NCBI GenBank assembly: GCA_037783545.1 | Contig: JBBELK010000366.1 | Coordinates: forward strand, 620,001 to 684,000 | DNA from: Henricia sp. BOLD:AAB3569 | Taxonomy: Eukaryota > Echinodermata > Asteroidea > Spinulosida > Echinasteridae | DNA: 64,000 nucleotides | Reading direction: 5' to 3' | Shown: piece by piece, positions 55,581-64,000 of the stretch | Layout of the letters: each line of letters opens with the position of its first letter | Numbering within the stretch: position 1 is the stretch's first letter | Position numbers and translations under genes: made by a program | Notes under the pieces: model-generated | What the model saw: the letters and a program-made list of their open reading frames with translations, nothing else | The model's database searches: none | Told to the model about the DNA's origin: nothing

Positions 55581-55826
55581 CCTGGGGCCAATTTCATAAA
55601 GCTGTTTAGCAGAAAAATTTGCTTGATCAAAAATTTGTTTGCTTTATAAAAATGCGTTAATATTCAAAATTTAATGTCAACTTGTGTTCTTAGCAAGAAT
55701 AGCAAATATTGTTGTGAAAAACACAAATTGACATGCAATTTTGACTATTGATCTATTTTTATAAAGCAAATTTTGTTTGATTAACCAAACATTTCTGCTA
55801 AACAGCTTTATGAAATTGGCTCCTGG
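55581..55826. repeat. 246-bp foldback MITE
   Basis: CCTGGGGCCAATTTCATAAA continuing GCTGTTTAGCAGAAA at the left; TTTCTGCTAAACAGCTTTAT followed by GAAATTGGCTCCTGG at the right. Inner arms (TTTATAAAAATG, TTTGTTTG) continue the palindrome. Confidence 0.88.
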
Positions 55827-56060
55827 TTACTGCTATTTGCATATAAATTGCCCGCAGACCCAGTACTTTTCATTAGGAAAATACTCAAAAACCAAGTGGA
55901 TGGATCTAAAAAGGCAGGAGGCTTGTATTTTTATTCATAGACTATCGACTAGTTCAATTAAATCGTGATTTTTGACGAGGCCCAGTCTTCGGACAGTACA
56001 AACTCTGATTACGTCTTTAAACACCCAACCAATACAAATTCTTAACAGGGACATGTTTAC

Positions 56061-56158
56061 CTGTTGTGGGAATATGGAGGTATATGCCTTCTTCCAAAGG
56101 TCCATAGGTGTACGTGCATCAAGATGACCAACATCTGCCTCAGAGACAGGTGGTAATC
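56061..56158 (-). CDS. Unrecognised multi-exon gene, exon C
   Basis: 98 bp. After one base from exon B it reads G, then LPPVSEADVGHLDARTPMDL, WKKAYTSIFPQQ. Acceptor GTTAATACTAAG, donor CAG|GTAAAC. It ends in phase 0, matching exon D. High content of Pro, Asp and Trp with no stops in the spliced frame. Confidence 0.68.
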
Positions 56159-56303
56159 CTTAGTATTAACAAAATAAAGCAGAAAGCATTGTGTTCACTC
56201 TGCCTCTGGTAGACTAAACTAGTGAAATGCTGCCTAATTTTTATCAATTTCATTATCACAATACATTTTAGCAAGAAGCAGCCCCATTCACTTTAATGAC
56301 AAC

Positions 56304-56755
56304 TTATTATTATTATTTCTTTCTGGTACTGAAACCAAGGATTCCTCAAAAGTGCCCATTGCACTGTCGTTCACAAGCGTGAGGAAACCATGAGGAAAAT
56401 TAGAAATGGCAAGAGACACCGGGGAATCCCCTTGCTCTTCACGAAAGAATGCTCTAGGATCTTTAAAGTGCGTAACCTAACACACTGGACCAACGGCTTT
56501 ACATCCCTTCCGAAAGATGGAGCAATTGTGATTTAGTACCTTTCTCAAGGGCACAGGTACCCAGGGGCGGATCCAGCCACATTAAAATACAGAAACAATT
56601 GTTTTAGGGGGCGTACGCCCCCTAAATCCATTGTATTCCTGTATTTTAATAAACCTGGATCCGCGCCTGGTACCCCAGCCGGGTATCGAACCCGCAACCC
56701 CAAGTTTTTACCCGAGTATTGCGAGTCAGTGACCTAAACCGCTCGGCCACGAAGC
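56304..56755 (-). repeat. tRNA-derived SINE with a nested foldback element
   Basis: The minus strand starts GCTTCGTGGCCGAGCGGTTT (A box TGGCCGAGCGG) and has B box GGTTCGATACC near 56685. The body CCCTTGAGAAAGGTACTAAA and CTTTCGGAAGGGATGTAAAG resembles the conserved central region of animal SINEs, and it ends in an ATA-repeat tail at 56304-56318. A foldback element interrupts it at 56571-56670. Confidence 0.78.
56571..56670. repeat. 100-bp foldback element inserted in the SINE
   Basis: CCAGGGGCGGATCCAG and CTGGATCCGCGCCTGG ends, AAAATACAG / CTGTATTTT inner arms and a perfect GGGGGCGTACGCCCCC centre. TAC flanks both sides. Confidence 0.85.
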
Positions 56756-57249
56756 AAATGGTGTAACCTCTCGGAATGAATGGCTACTGCTCCCCCTCTC
56801 CCCCTTCCCCACCCCCAGCTCCCAGACTTGAGTTTGCAAAGGAAATACTGTGTACAGCGTACATGCACAGTAGCTCACATAAGTGAGTATATACACTCTT
56901 AATACAATTCGACAAAGATTTCACTGCCACTTTCCAAGCAGTCGCATTGGAAACACTAGCCTGAAGTATATTATATTTGGCCTTTGTGTGAAAAAAGTTG
57001 ATAATCACACTCCGAGAATTATTTTCTTCAATATGCACATGTATGCATGTTGCTCTGGACCACATTGGAAATAAGCTGCTTTTAGCTTTTTTGCGTTTTC
57101 CTCGACAATGCCTCAGACACACATTGTACGTTTTATGATTTTTGTCCGTTTTCCTTTTCATTGATGTTACGTGTATGTTTCTTGTTATATATCCGTAGAG
57201 ATTGTCCAAAACAAACTTCAAGTGGCCAATAAGGAAGGTTTTCTCTTAC

Positions 57250-57323
57250 CTATTTGAGTCAGAGAATCCATCCCAAATGGCACTATCAAGGGCTTGGAGT
57301 GGTCAAAATTTACTGCTTTGGCA
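57250..57323 (-). CDS. Unrecognised multi-exon gene, exon B
   Basis: 74 bp: one base completing a codon with exon A, then AKAVNFDHSKPLIVPFGMD, SLTQI, and one base passed to exon C. Acceptor TTAAACCATTTTAG and donor ATAG|GTAAGAG are strong. A second possible acceptor (GCCAAAGCAG) inside would break the phase, so the longer exon is preferred. Confidence 0.68.
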
Positions 57324-57573
57324 CTAAAATGGTTTAAGACAGTAAACAGAACAGGTTCAAACATTGTCAGTTGCCTTCTGGACTAACCAGAACAGAAAGA
57401 AGAGCATGCTACATGTACATGTAGCTTTAAAGTGACAACGAACCTACATGTGGGCAACTCCATTGTTTGTTGCATTGCATTTTATCTACATTGTAAGTAA
57501 AGTTGTAATGGGTTGCTTTATCAAAATGGGTTCAAATCTGTAGGTTGGCCCATGTCTAATATATAATGGTGTG

Positions 57574-57823
57574 CATATGTGACCCGTTCTTGAAAAAAGT
57601 CGAGTTTTCACGACCATAAGAAGAAATCTGCGGCAAATTCATGCTCATTAAAATACAAAAACACAATGAAAATTCCTGGAATGTCGGTGTTCCGCCTGGA
57701 ATTCCCATTGTTTTTTGTTATTTTAATGAGCGTGGATCTGCCGCAGATTTCTTCTTATGATCGCGAAAACTCAACCTAGCCTGTGCGACTTATTCTACTT
57801 TTTTCCAGAGCGGGTCACATATG
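57574..57823. repeat. 250-bp foldback MITE with CATATGTGACCCG ends
   Basis: CATATGTGACCCGTTCTTGA and its complement ending CGGGTCACATATG; inner arms GTTTTC(A/G)CGA, AAGAAGAAATCTGCGGCA and GCTCATTAAAATA. Lies in the intron between exons A and B. Confidence 0.9.
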
Positions 57824-57958
57824 TGCCCTTTGGCAAGGCACTTTTGCTGCTCGTCTTAATTGTATTATTTCCACAAACAAAACTGTTTAAATCAATTATT
57901 GCAAGAGGTTCCAATCGTCATCACAGAAGTCATGTCGGAAAAAAATAAAAACACTTAC

Positions 57959-58036
57959 CTAGTTAACGTGGCTGTTCCAAACACAAGATGGCCAGCATAT
58001 GCTTTTATTCGGTTCATCAGTCCTTCATTTTTTGTA
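57959..58036 (-). CDS. Unrecognised multi-exon gene, exon A (first one seen)
   Basis: 78 bp: one base from an unseen upstream exon, then TKNEGLMNRIKAYAGHLVF, GTATLT and two bases passed to exon B. Acceptor GTAAAGTTTTGCAG and donor CTAG|GTAAGTG are both close to consensus. Exons A to D join to about 113 codons with no stop and consistent phases (2, 1, 0), which chance would rarely give. I do not recognise the protein; no catalytic or metal-binding motif stands out, and no signal peptide can be judged because the N-terminus is missing. The upstream exon should lie to the right of 58036 or outside the window. Confidence 0.68.
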
Positions 58037-58813
58037 CTGCAAAACTTTACATGAAAAATAAATTAAGCCGATAAAATCCATTCAGTTAGTGGTCCAAAAC
58101 TGGTAAACAATGGTTGAAAATTTAAGACTTTCTGAAATTAATTTTCAAATACTAGAGAGTACTTCAAGTTCTAGAGAGATTTCCATATCTTGCAAAGAAA
58201 ATAAAAACTTGATAGAGTAGCGGTATGCCAAACGATTCGAATATTCGAATATTTGATCTTCCATCGAATGTTCGAATAGCATTTTACTGAATCAATATTC
58301 AGTATGACCTTTTTTTTCCATGTGCAAACTGGCCCAGACCAAACCAAAAATATCATCCAGTTTGGAAGTGTTGTGGAATAAATATCCTGTGGGTGAATTA
58401 CAGGAAGTTTTCATTGAATTAACACAGCCCTTTTCGTTGCCGAAACGTACAAGTTACAATATGGGACTTATGGTTTGTGCAGGGCGGAGCGAACATTAAT
58501 TTATGACATTGCATTTTAATTTGCATAATGGCTCCTGCCTAAACTCAAACCATAGCTTTACTGTTGTAACTTGTACACTGGACTCGTGGCTAGAAGCAAA
58601 TCGAGCATGCAATGAAGGGCTGGTTCGGCATCGAAGAAGGCTGTGAAGAATCAAAAACATCCTGCATAGCACACACACGGTACACTCCGAACAACCCGAT
58701 TTTTATAAATAACACTGCCAAAAATTGGACGATTGATTATTGAATATTCGATCGAAAACATTAATTGAATTTCGAAGTCAACTAGAGGTATGACGTTTGT
58801 TGTTACAAACGCC
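58037..58813. other. AT-rich sequence with TCGAAT repeat fragments
   Basis: Fragment 58222-58306 matches 28110-28196; a related TATTGAATATTCGATCGAAA occurs at 58739. No exon seen. Confidence 0.45.
58222..58306. repeat. TCGAAT-rich dispersed repeat, copy 2
   Basis: AACGATTCGAATATTCGAAT followed by TCCATCGAATGTTCGAATAG; partner at 28110-28196. Confidence 0.55.
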
Positions 58814-58892
58814 AGGTGATCGGGCTAAATGAACATTTTGTGATGAATTTCAGACGTTGTTATCACCTATGGAATGGCAAAAATGGAAGTTC

Positions 58893-59012
58893 AGCAGCCG
58901 ATTTCACGAAACTTTACGCAATTGCGCAAGTCCACTTACGCCATTACTTGCGCAATAGCTTATGGCGTAAGTGGACTTGCGCAATTGCGTAAAGTTCCGT
59001 GAAATCGGCTGC
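58893..59012. repeat. CAGCCGATTTCACG-family foldback, short copy
   Basis: 120 bp and almost perfectly palindromic: CAGCCGATTTCACGAAACTT, GCAATTGCGCAAGTCCACTT and TACGCCAT mirrored. Same ends as 48163-48730 without its ORF-bearing middle. Confidence 0.92.
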
Positions 59013-59090
59013 TGTATACACTAATCCGGTAACTAATATCTCCTCCCTGCATATCCGCCATAGCTGGGGGTTGATAGCTTGCACCGTTTT

Positions 59091-60117
59091 GAGATATGAA
59101 TTGTTGAAATAATAACCTTTGAAATCTTGTAATGTGACACCTGTGACGACATCATGACGTCACAATTTTGTGCACAAATTGTTGAACAATATGTTGAACA
59201 TCAAGTTCTTAAATGTGGCGAAGGAATCATACCAATATCTGTTGTAGTTTTCAAGATACAGCATTTTAAAACATCTCAGCTCCAAATTTGCGTAATTTGA
59301 CGTACATTACGTAACCACCGTCAATGTAATGACGTCACCAATGGTATAGTCAAAAGGTCCACATGTGTGAAAACATTTCGTTCCGTAGAACTATGGTCAA
59401 ATTCCCTACCACTTTGGCTCTATTTGCATTCAAAGTGCTAAACAAGTGTACATTTTCGAACCTCTTCCGGTTTGGACCGGAAGTAGGCGTCACACAGGGG
59501 TCATGACATCGTATGATTTGTTCAGTTCATTTAGACTTATCATGTTGTGAAAGAATTGTTCAAGTATCTATTACGGTTCTTGAGATATGAATTTTAAAAA
59601 TAATAACCTTTGAATTTGTGTAATTTGACACCTGTGACGATATCATGACGTCACAATGTTGTGCACAAATTGTTCAACAATTTGATAAACATCAAGTTCT
59701 TAAATGTGGCGAAAGAATCATGCAAATATCTGCTGTAGTTCTCAAGATACAGCATTTTAAAACAATTCAGCTCCAAATTTGCGTATTTTGACGCCACATT
59801 ACGTAACCACCGTCCATGTGATGACGTCACAAATGGTATAGTCAAAAAGTCTACATGTGTGGAAACATTTCGTTCCGTAGAAATATGGTCAAATTCACTA
59901 CCACTTTGAATCTATTTGCATTCAAAACGCTTACAAAATGCACATTTTCGAACAACTTCCGGTTTGGACCGGAAGTAGGCGTCACACAGGGGTCATGACA
60001 TCGTATGATTTGTTCAGTTCATTTAGACTTATCATGTTGTGAAAGAATTGTTCAAGTATCTATTACGGTTCTTGAGATATGAATTTTGGAAATAATAACC
60101 TTTGAATTTTTGTAATT
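59091..60117 (+). repeat. 491-bp tandem repeat, 2.1 copies
   Basis: Copies start GAGATATGAATT at 59091, 59582 and 60074. Shared blocks: ATGACGTCACAA, AACATCAAGTTCTTAAATGT, TTCCGGTTTGGACCGGAAGT, GGGGTCATGACATCGTATGA. Spacing is 491-492 bp. The copies are close to 95 percent alike by eye. Confidence 0.9.
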
Positions 60118-60930
60118 TGACACCTGATGACGTCATGATTACGTCACACTTGATGCCATCGTGATACTATACATTCTGGTGAAAGTCTGCCGTAGGGCCT
60201 ATGTCTGTATCTAATTTACTAACGATTCAGCTTGGTTTGATAGGCATTGTTGCTGGTAAGTGTAAAAACTGAGATTCTCAGTTTCGTTGAACTTTGACCT
60301 CCAATTGACCCCAGAAGGAAGGGTCAGATGAAAATGCCCACACAAAGAAAGTTGTAGCACAGAATGTCATCTGTAAACCTGCCAAATACGAAGATCCTGG
60401 GTCACGTGGTTTTCAAGACGGAAGCATTTTAAAATATGCATATTTGGTTTTTTTGGGGGGTGTAATTTGATACTTGATGACGTCACGATGACGTCACGCT
60501 TGATGCCATCATAAAATTATACACGCTGGTGAAAGTCTGCCATAGGACCTATGCCTGTACTTAGTTACTTAAAGATTCAGCTTGGTTTGATGGGCATTGT
60601 TGCTCAATAAGTGCAAAAATTGCGATTTTCGTTTTCGTTGAACTTTGACCTCAGATTGACCCCAGAAGGAAGGGTCAGATGAAAATGCCCACACGAAGAA
60701 AATCGTAGGCCATGATCTTATCTATAAGCCTGTCAAATACGAAAATCATGGGTCACGTGGTTTTCCAGACGGAAGCATTTTAAAACATGCATATTTTGGT
60801 CATTTTTGGGTTGTAATTTGATACCTAATGACGTCACAATGACGTCACCCTTGTATGCACATCTTCACATTGGGGTTGATGTTCCTACAAAGTTTCAAGT
60901 TGATAGCTTGAACCGTTTTGAAGAAAAGCT
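60118..60930 (+). repeat. 350-bp tandem repeat, about 2.3 copies
   Basis: Shared blocks: TGATGACGTCA, CTTGATGCCATC, GGTGAAAGTCTGCC, GATTCAGCTTGGTTTGAT, GACCCCAGAAGGAAGGGTCA, GGGTCACGTGGTTTTC. Period 350 bp. Confidence 0.9.
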
Positions 60931-61541
60931 CTGGAAACGTTTGAGTGGAAAAAGAAAAAAAAAAAAAAAAAAAATAAAGAAATCGTACGAGAGTAATAGG
61001 TGATCGGGCTGTTGGCCCGATCACCTAATTATTCGAAAATGCACAGGCCTACACTAGAGGTCTTGCATTGATCACTAGAAAAAAAGTGGGTTTTTCCCCT
61101 TTTGTGTCATTTAAGTTTATTCATTTATGTTTACGTCAAATCTTTTTAGATCACTGTTCCACGGTTGCACACATCTGGGCAATGCAATGAACCAGGAATG
61201 TGGGGTTCAAGTTGTAACCAGACTCCTGCACAAGAGCAGCTGTCTACACCTTAATGACTCCCACATTTACTGGTGTACCTTGAAATGCTTTGGGCATCAT
61301 CATCCTGTGAAAACTATGTTACATAAACACCAGTCACACTTCGTACTGTACACTAATTGCAAGGTCATTATTTAAAGTGTGATGTACAGGGCGACACATT
61401 CCTTTATACATTGCCAATACCACTGTATTGCCATAATTTTGGCTTAATTGCCCATTTCAGATGAGGAATTGTCTGAGGATTGTTCTCATCGACATTATCT
61501 TTCAGACAACGCCCTGCACCCACTCCCCTCCCCCCACCATC

Positions 61542-61575
61542 CAACGACAACCACCCCCCCCCCCCCCCCCCCCCA
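61542..61575. repeat. Poly-C run
   Basis: C-rich tract (ACCACCCCCC...CCCCACAATC), likely length-variable. Confidence 0.9.
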
Positions 61576-61627
61576 CAATCAGGAGGTTGAGCTTTCACTG
61601 ATGATGAGACGATCTGCAAATCACTGT

Positions 61628-61666
61628 CTCCAGATGTGCTTGCAATGCCGTGAAGCACATCTGGAG
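61628..61666. repeat. Short perfect-arm hairpin
   Basis: CTCCAGATGTGCTT pairs with AAGCACATCTGGAG around an 11-base loop. Confidence 0.85.
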
Positions 61667-61693
61667 CCTATTTTGGAAAAGACACATACATAA

Positions 61694-62865
61694 ACAAAGA
61701 CTGTTTGACCCATAGCCCTGAAACGTGGTCGACATGTGCACCAAATACATTTACATTGTATGGTGTTACCTAAGGGATTGTGCATTTTATTGACATTTTC
61801 ATGGGTGACATTTTTTTCACCTTTCTTGTTTCCATTCTACAAATTGCTCCTAGGCCAGAGGGCACCCCTTTCAATCGATGACGTGATGGGATTTGAAATA
61901 ACAAGCCACCCTGGGTTTCACCAATAGACAGCCGAAGTGCGACGTGGGTTGCCATGTTAATTGCTCTAAACGTCATGGCCATCAGAAAAAGTACCATTGC
62001 AAAAGCACAGGGACACGGTTCAGTGATTTTTAGTGTACAGCCATTGCCTAGGCAACTAACAAAGTATGACGTATTCACTTTGGCAGTCTATAAGAACCGA
62101 GGTGAAAGGTCAATGATAAGTGTTAAAAGAAACTCCATGCTTTTTTAAATGGTTAATTCTTTTGTAGATTTTTGAGCATTTTAACTGTAACATCCAGACG
62201 CATTTCAAGACGGAATACATGATTGGAAAACAGGTGTTGTCTTCACATAAGATTAAGGATGTTTGTGAATAAAAACCATCCTGCGTGTAAATCAGCTAAT
62301 TACATGTAGTACCTCATCTACATGCCAAGAAAATAATGAAAAGCCTCAGTCCATGCTTTCAATAAACTGTGCAAAGCTGCTGTCCTACATGTATGGGCTG
62401 TTTCCATACATGTACCGGTAGTTATACTGCATGAACAATTAATGGGGCAATAAAACCAATGTAGTCACGGGCTTATAGTTTTTCCGCGTGAGGGCGTCCT
62501 TGTAAAAGTATGTGTGCATACACATTTATATCAATTTATCTTTGCATTTTCTTATAAACAAAAAAAAGACATCCCAGACTGAACCATTGCAATGGACATA
62601 GTTGGCATTGGTTGTAACCACTTTTATTTTTCATCCGAGTAAAATTTTTCCTGTCAAATGTTTGAGTAACATTTTGGAACATTGTGGACCACCAACCTTT
62701 TCATACACGTATGTATGAGCTGTGGGTTGGAGTAAACTTCTGTTTGTTTTCACACTTTATATAAACACTTTATATTCCCTTGGCTACAGTGAAATATTGT
62801 TTGATGTTCTTTATGCTTGTATACACTTTTGTTTTGTTTTTCGTTTTTGTTACCGGGGCATACAG
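61694..62865. other. Spacer with a possible X-box
   Basis: No gene supported. TTGCCTAGGCAA at 62044-62055 is a perfect palindrome like an RFX-type X-box; CCTATTGGT-type CCAAT elements are nearby on the minus strand. Confidence 0.35.
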
Positions 62866-63035
62866 TCAAGCAACAGATCTTTACTGGTAGCCCGATTTCC
62901 ACTTTGGCACAATTACCTGAAGAGCAGCACCGCAGTTGTGAGCTACAAACCTCAATGTCTTTGCAATCATCTTTCTCTTCTCAGAATCAAATTCCTATTA
63001 AAAGTTCACAAACACAAGGAATTCAAAACTTCTAA
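62866..63035 (+). CDS. Candidate terminal exon, Gln/Ser-rich
   Basis: A pyrimidine-rich acceptor (TTTTTGTTACCGGGGCATACAG) is followed in one phase by KQQIFTGSPISTLAQLPEEQ, HRSCELQTSMSLQSSFSSQ and NQIPIKSSQTQGIQNF, then TAA. 55 codons, rich in Gln and Ser, look like the disordered C-terminus of a larger protein. No upstream exon could be matched with confidence. Not recognised. Confidence 0.38.
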
Positions 63036-63799
63036 GCAATACATGTAGTTTATAAAGACACTATGCCTTTTATTGGTCTTCACCATGCCTAAGCATACCT
63101 TCGTCTGTACGTAACTTTTTTTTTCCTAATAGCCAGGTATATTCACTATCATTCTACATGTATTTCTGACATGTCCCTACATGTATTGGGACTTTTGGCC
63201 ACCAGACTGCGCAGGATCCATGCCAGCCATATGGTCTCAACATCCAGGAGGAAAATGATTAATTCTCCTCCTCCCGTTTCTACCCACTTCATTTTGTTCT
63301 CTTGCTTGCTTGTTTTAATTTACATCTCTGGCGGTCCTCTTATCCCCCTCACCCATTCCATCCTCTGCTCCTCCTCCCTCCCCCTTTTATTTGTGTTTGT
63401 TCCTGCATCACATTTTGATGTTTTTTTTCCCCCATGTCCCAGTCATTTTGTGTTTGAAGAAGACTCTGCTTGTACAGCATTCTCCAGGTGTGAAATGACA
63501 AAGAACTTTCTGTGAAAAGCCTAGACATTGAGCCAAGTCTATCCATGTATGTGTAATACACTGAAGTGCAGTAGTAGTGTTGATTGCAAGGCCACGAGTA
63601 AATACAATGTACAGTGTGCATGTGTACCGTAAAAGTGTCAGATATTAAGTAAGACAAATCTCTTTTAACCACTTTCCCAAGCTTTACAAAGAAATCAAAG
63701 TAATAACTTATTATAAAATGTCTTGCATGGCGGACATTCTTAACTGAATTCACACATGTACTGTACGTATACAGTACATTGTACATCATTATCCAGTGT
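63036..63799. other. Spacer, T/C-rich, no supported gene
   Basis: A CTCCTCC-rich stretch at 63355-63385 keeps overlapping frames open on both strands; I see no splice sites to support them. Confidence 0.4.
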
Positions 63800-63900
63800 T
63801 GTAGTACTCGTCCAAGACTCGGACTCGAGTCCGACTCTAGTCACATTTTTCGTGACTCGGACTCGAACATGGTGACTCGTGACTCACGAGTCACATATTT
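63800..63900. repeat. GACTCG-rich palindromic repeat
   Basis: AAGACTCGGACTCGAGTCCG, GTGACTCGGACTCGAACATG and GACTCGTGACTCACGAGTC. Related to 37725-38075. Confidence 0.75.
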
Positions 63901-64000
63901 CGAAAAATAAAATACATATTCGCGCATTTAATGCAGGATTCTTGGGGGAAACACACATACGATGCATGATTATGTACACTGCTCCACCAGGCCGGCATGG

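Larger units (their letters stand above)
54779..56020. mobile_element. Possible 1.24-kb non-autonomous DNA element
   Basis: TTAAAGGGGCAATCAGAGTT at 54779 is nearly complementary to AACTCTGATTACGTCTTTAA ending at 56020 (22-bp inverted ends with three or four mismatches). It contains CAGTGCCCTCTGTTGTTC, a 17-bp tandem (55364-55397) and the nested MITE at 55581. No transposase frame. Confidence 0.5.
58814..61026. mobile_element. 2.2-kb repeat element made of two tandem families with CRE-like palindromes
   Basis: AGGTGATCGGGCT at 58814 and the inverted GCCCGATCACCT ending at 61026 bound the region; the right end is itself a hairpin (AGGTGATCGGGCT...GCCCGATCACCT). Inside are a 491-bp tandem (starts at 59091, 59582 and partial 60074) and a 350-bp tandem (TGATGCCATC at 60151 and 60501, partial third). 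TGACGTCA occurs nine times. It ends with an A-rich run. No ORF over 65 codons. Confidence 0.72.
61461..61693 (+). other. Ambiguous open segment around a poly-C run
   Basis: Plus: acceptor-like CCCATTTCAG then DEELSEDCSHRHYLSDNALH, a Pro/Thr run, and LQCREAHLEPILEKTHT with stop. Minus: acceptor-like TCTTTTCCAAAATAG then APDVLHGIASTSGDSDLQIV, SSSVKAQPPDC. Both frames look coding-like, and both cross a variable C/G homopolymer at about 61542-61575. I cannot choose a strand, so no gene is called. Confidence 0.25.

Noticed and set aside
56690-56755. Functional tRNA gene
   Set aside because: A and B boxes are present but the acceptor stem does not pair and a SINE body with a tail follows.
56784-57221. 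145-codon minus-strand frame
   Set aside because: It lies in the intron between exons B and C, shows no motif, and ends in a glycine-rich artefact of a CCCCT-rich stretch.
63171-63789. 114-codon plus and 146-codon minus frames
   Set aside because: Overlapping frames across a pyrimidine-rich stretch, with no domain motif or supporting splice sites.

Overview
Organism and character. This is animal genomic DNA, most likely from a marine invertebrate and plausibly an echinoderm or other ambulacrarian. I infer that from the mix of DIRS and PAT tyrosine-recombinase retrotransposons, BEL/Pao, CR1/L2-like LINEs, HARBI1 transposase, tRNA-derived SINEs and many short foldback elements, and from frequent ACATGTACATGTA and TAGGCCTA strings. 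Species is not determinable. There are no bacterial operons, CRISPR arrays or rRNA genes. Host coding sequence is sparse and split into short exons.

Region 1 (1-26785) is one nest of six retroelements. An old minus-strand LINE (LINE-B; pieces at 24475-26785, 17083-18025 and 1-23) received two tyrosine-recombinase (YR) retrotransposons. A plus-strand PAT/Ngaro-type element (24-17082) has the full split-direct-repeat set A1, B1-A2 and B2. It in turn carries a CR1-like LINE (LINE-A, 1351-5517) and a complete-length BEL/Pao element (6649-14798; two 1192-bp LTRs, 5-bp target duplication). A minus-strand DIRS1-type element (DIRS-B, 18026-24474) has inverted terminal repeats and an internal complementary region, and a third LINE (LINE-C, 18354-19596) sits inside that region. 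Both recombinase ORFs are open across their catalytic cores. Nearly every gag, RT, RNase H and endonuclease frame is broken by stops or frameshifts.

Region 2 (26786-31070) is AT-rich spacer with two long hairpins, then a decayed minus-strand PIF/Harbinger (HARBI1-like) transposase with a candidate 5' exon and TATA box, and a GC-rich block.

Region 3 (31070-53600) is a mosaic of short foldback elements, SINEs, tandem repeats and low-complexity tracts. A few exon-like segments occur on the plus strand (31608-31764, 32909-32991, 36975-37160). Around 45660-48870 SINEs have been used repeatedly as insertion sites. A 1.4-kb element with perfect 30-bp terminal inverted repeats lies at 48876-50290, and a GGGCTGG minisatellite at 51118-52402.

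Region 4 (53608-64000) holds the best host gene: four minus-strand exons (58036 down to 53608) with GT-AG junctions and compatible phases, encoding a protein I do not recognise. Its introns are filled with foldback elements and a SINE. Beyond it lies a 2.2-kb element made of two tandem-repeat families carrying nine TGACGTCA palindromes, then a candidate plus-strand terminal exon at 62866-63035.
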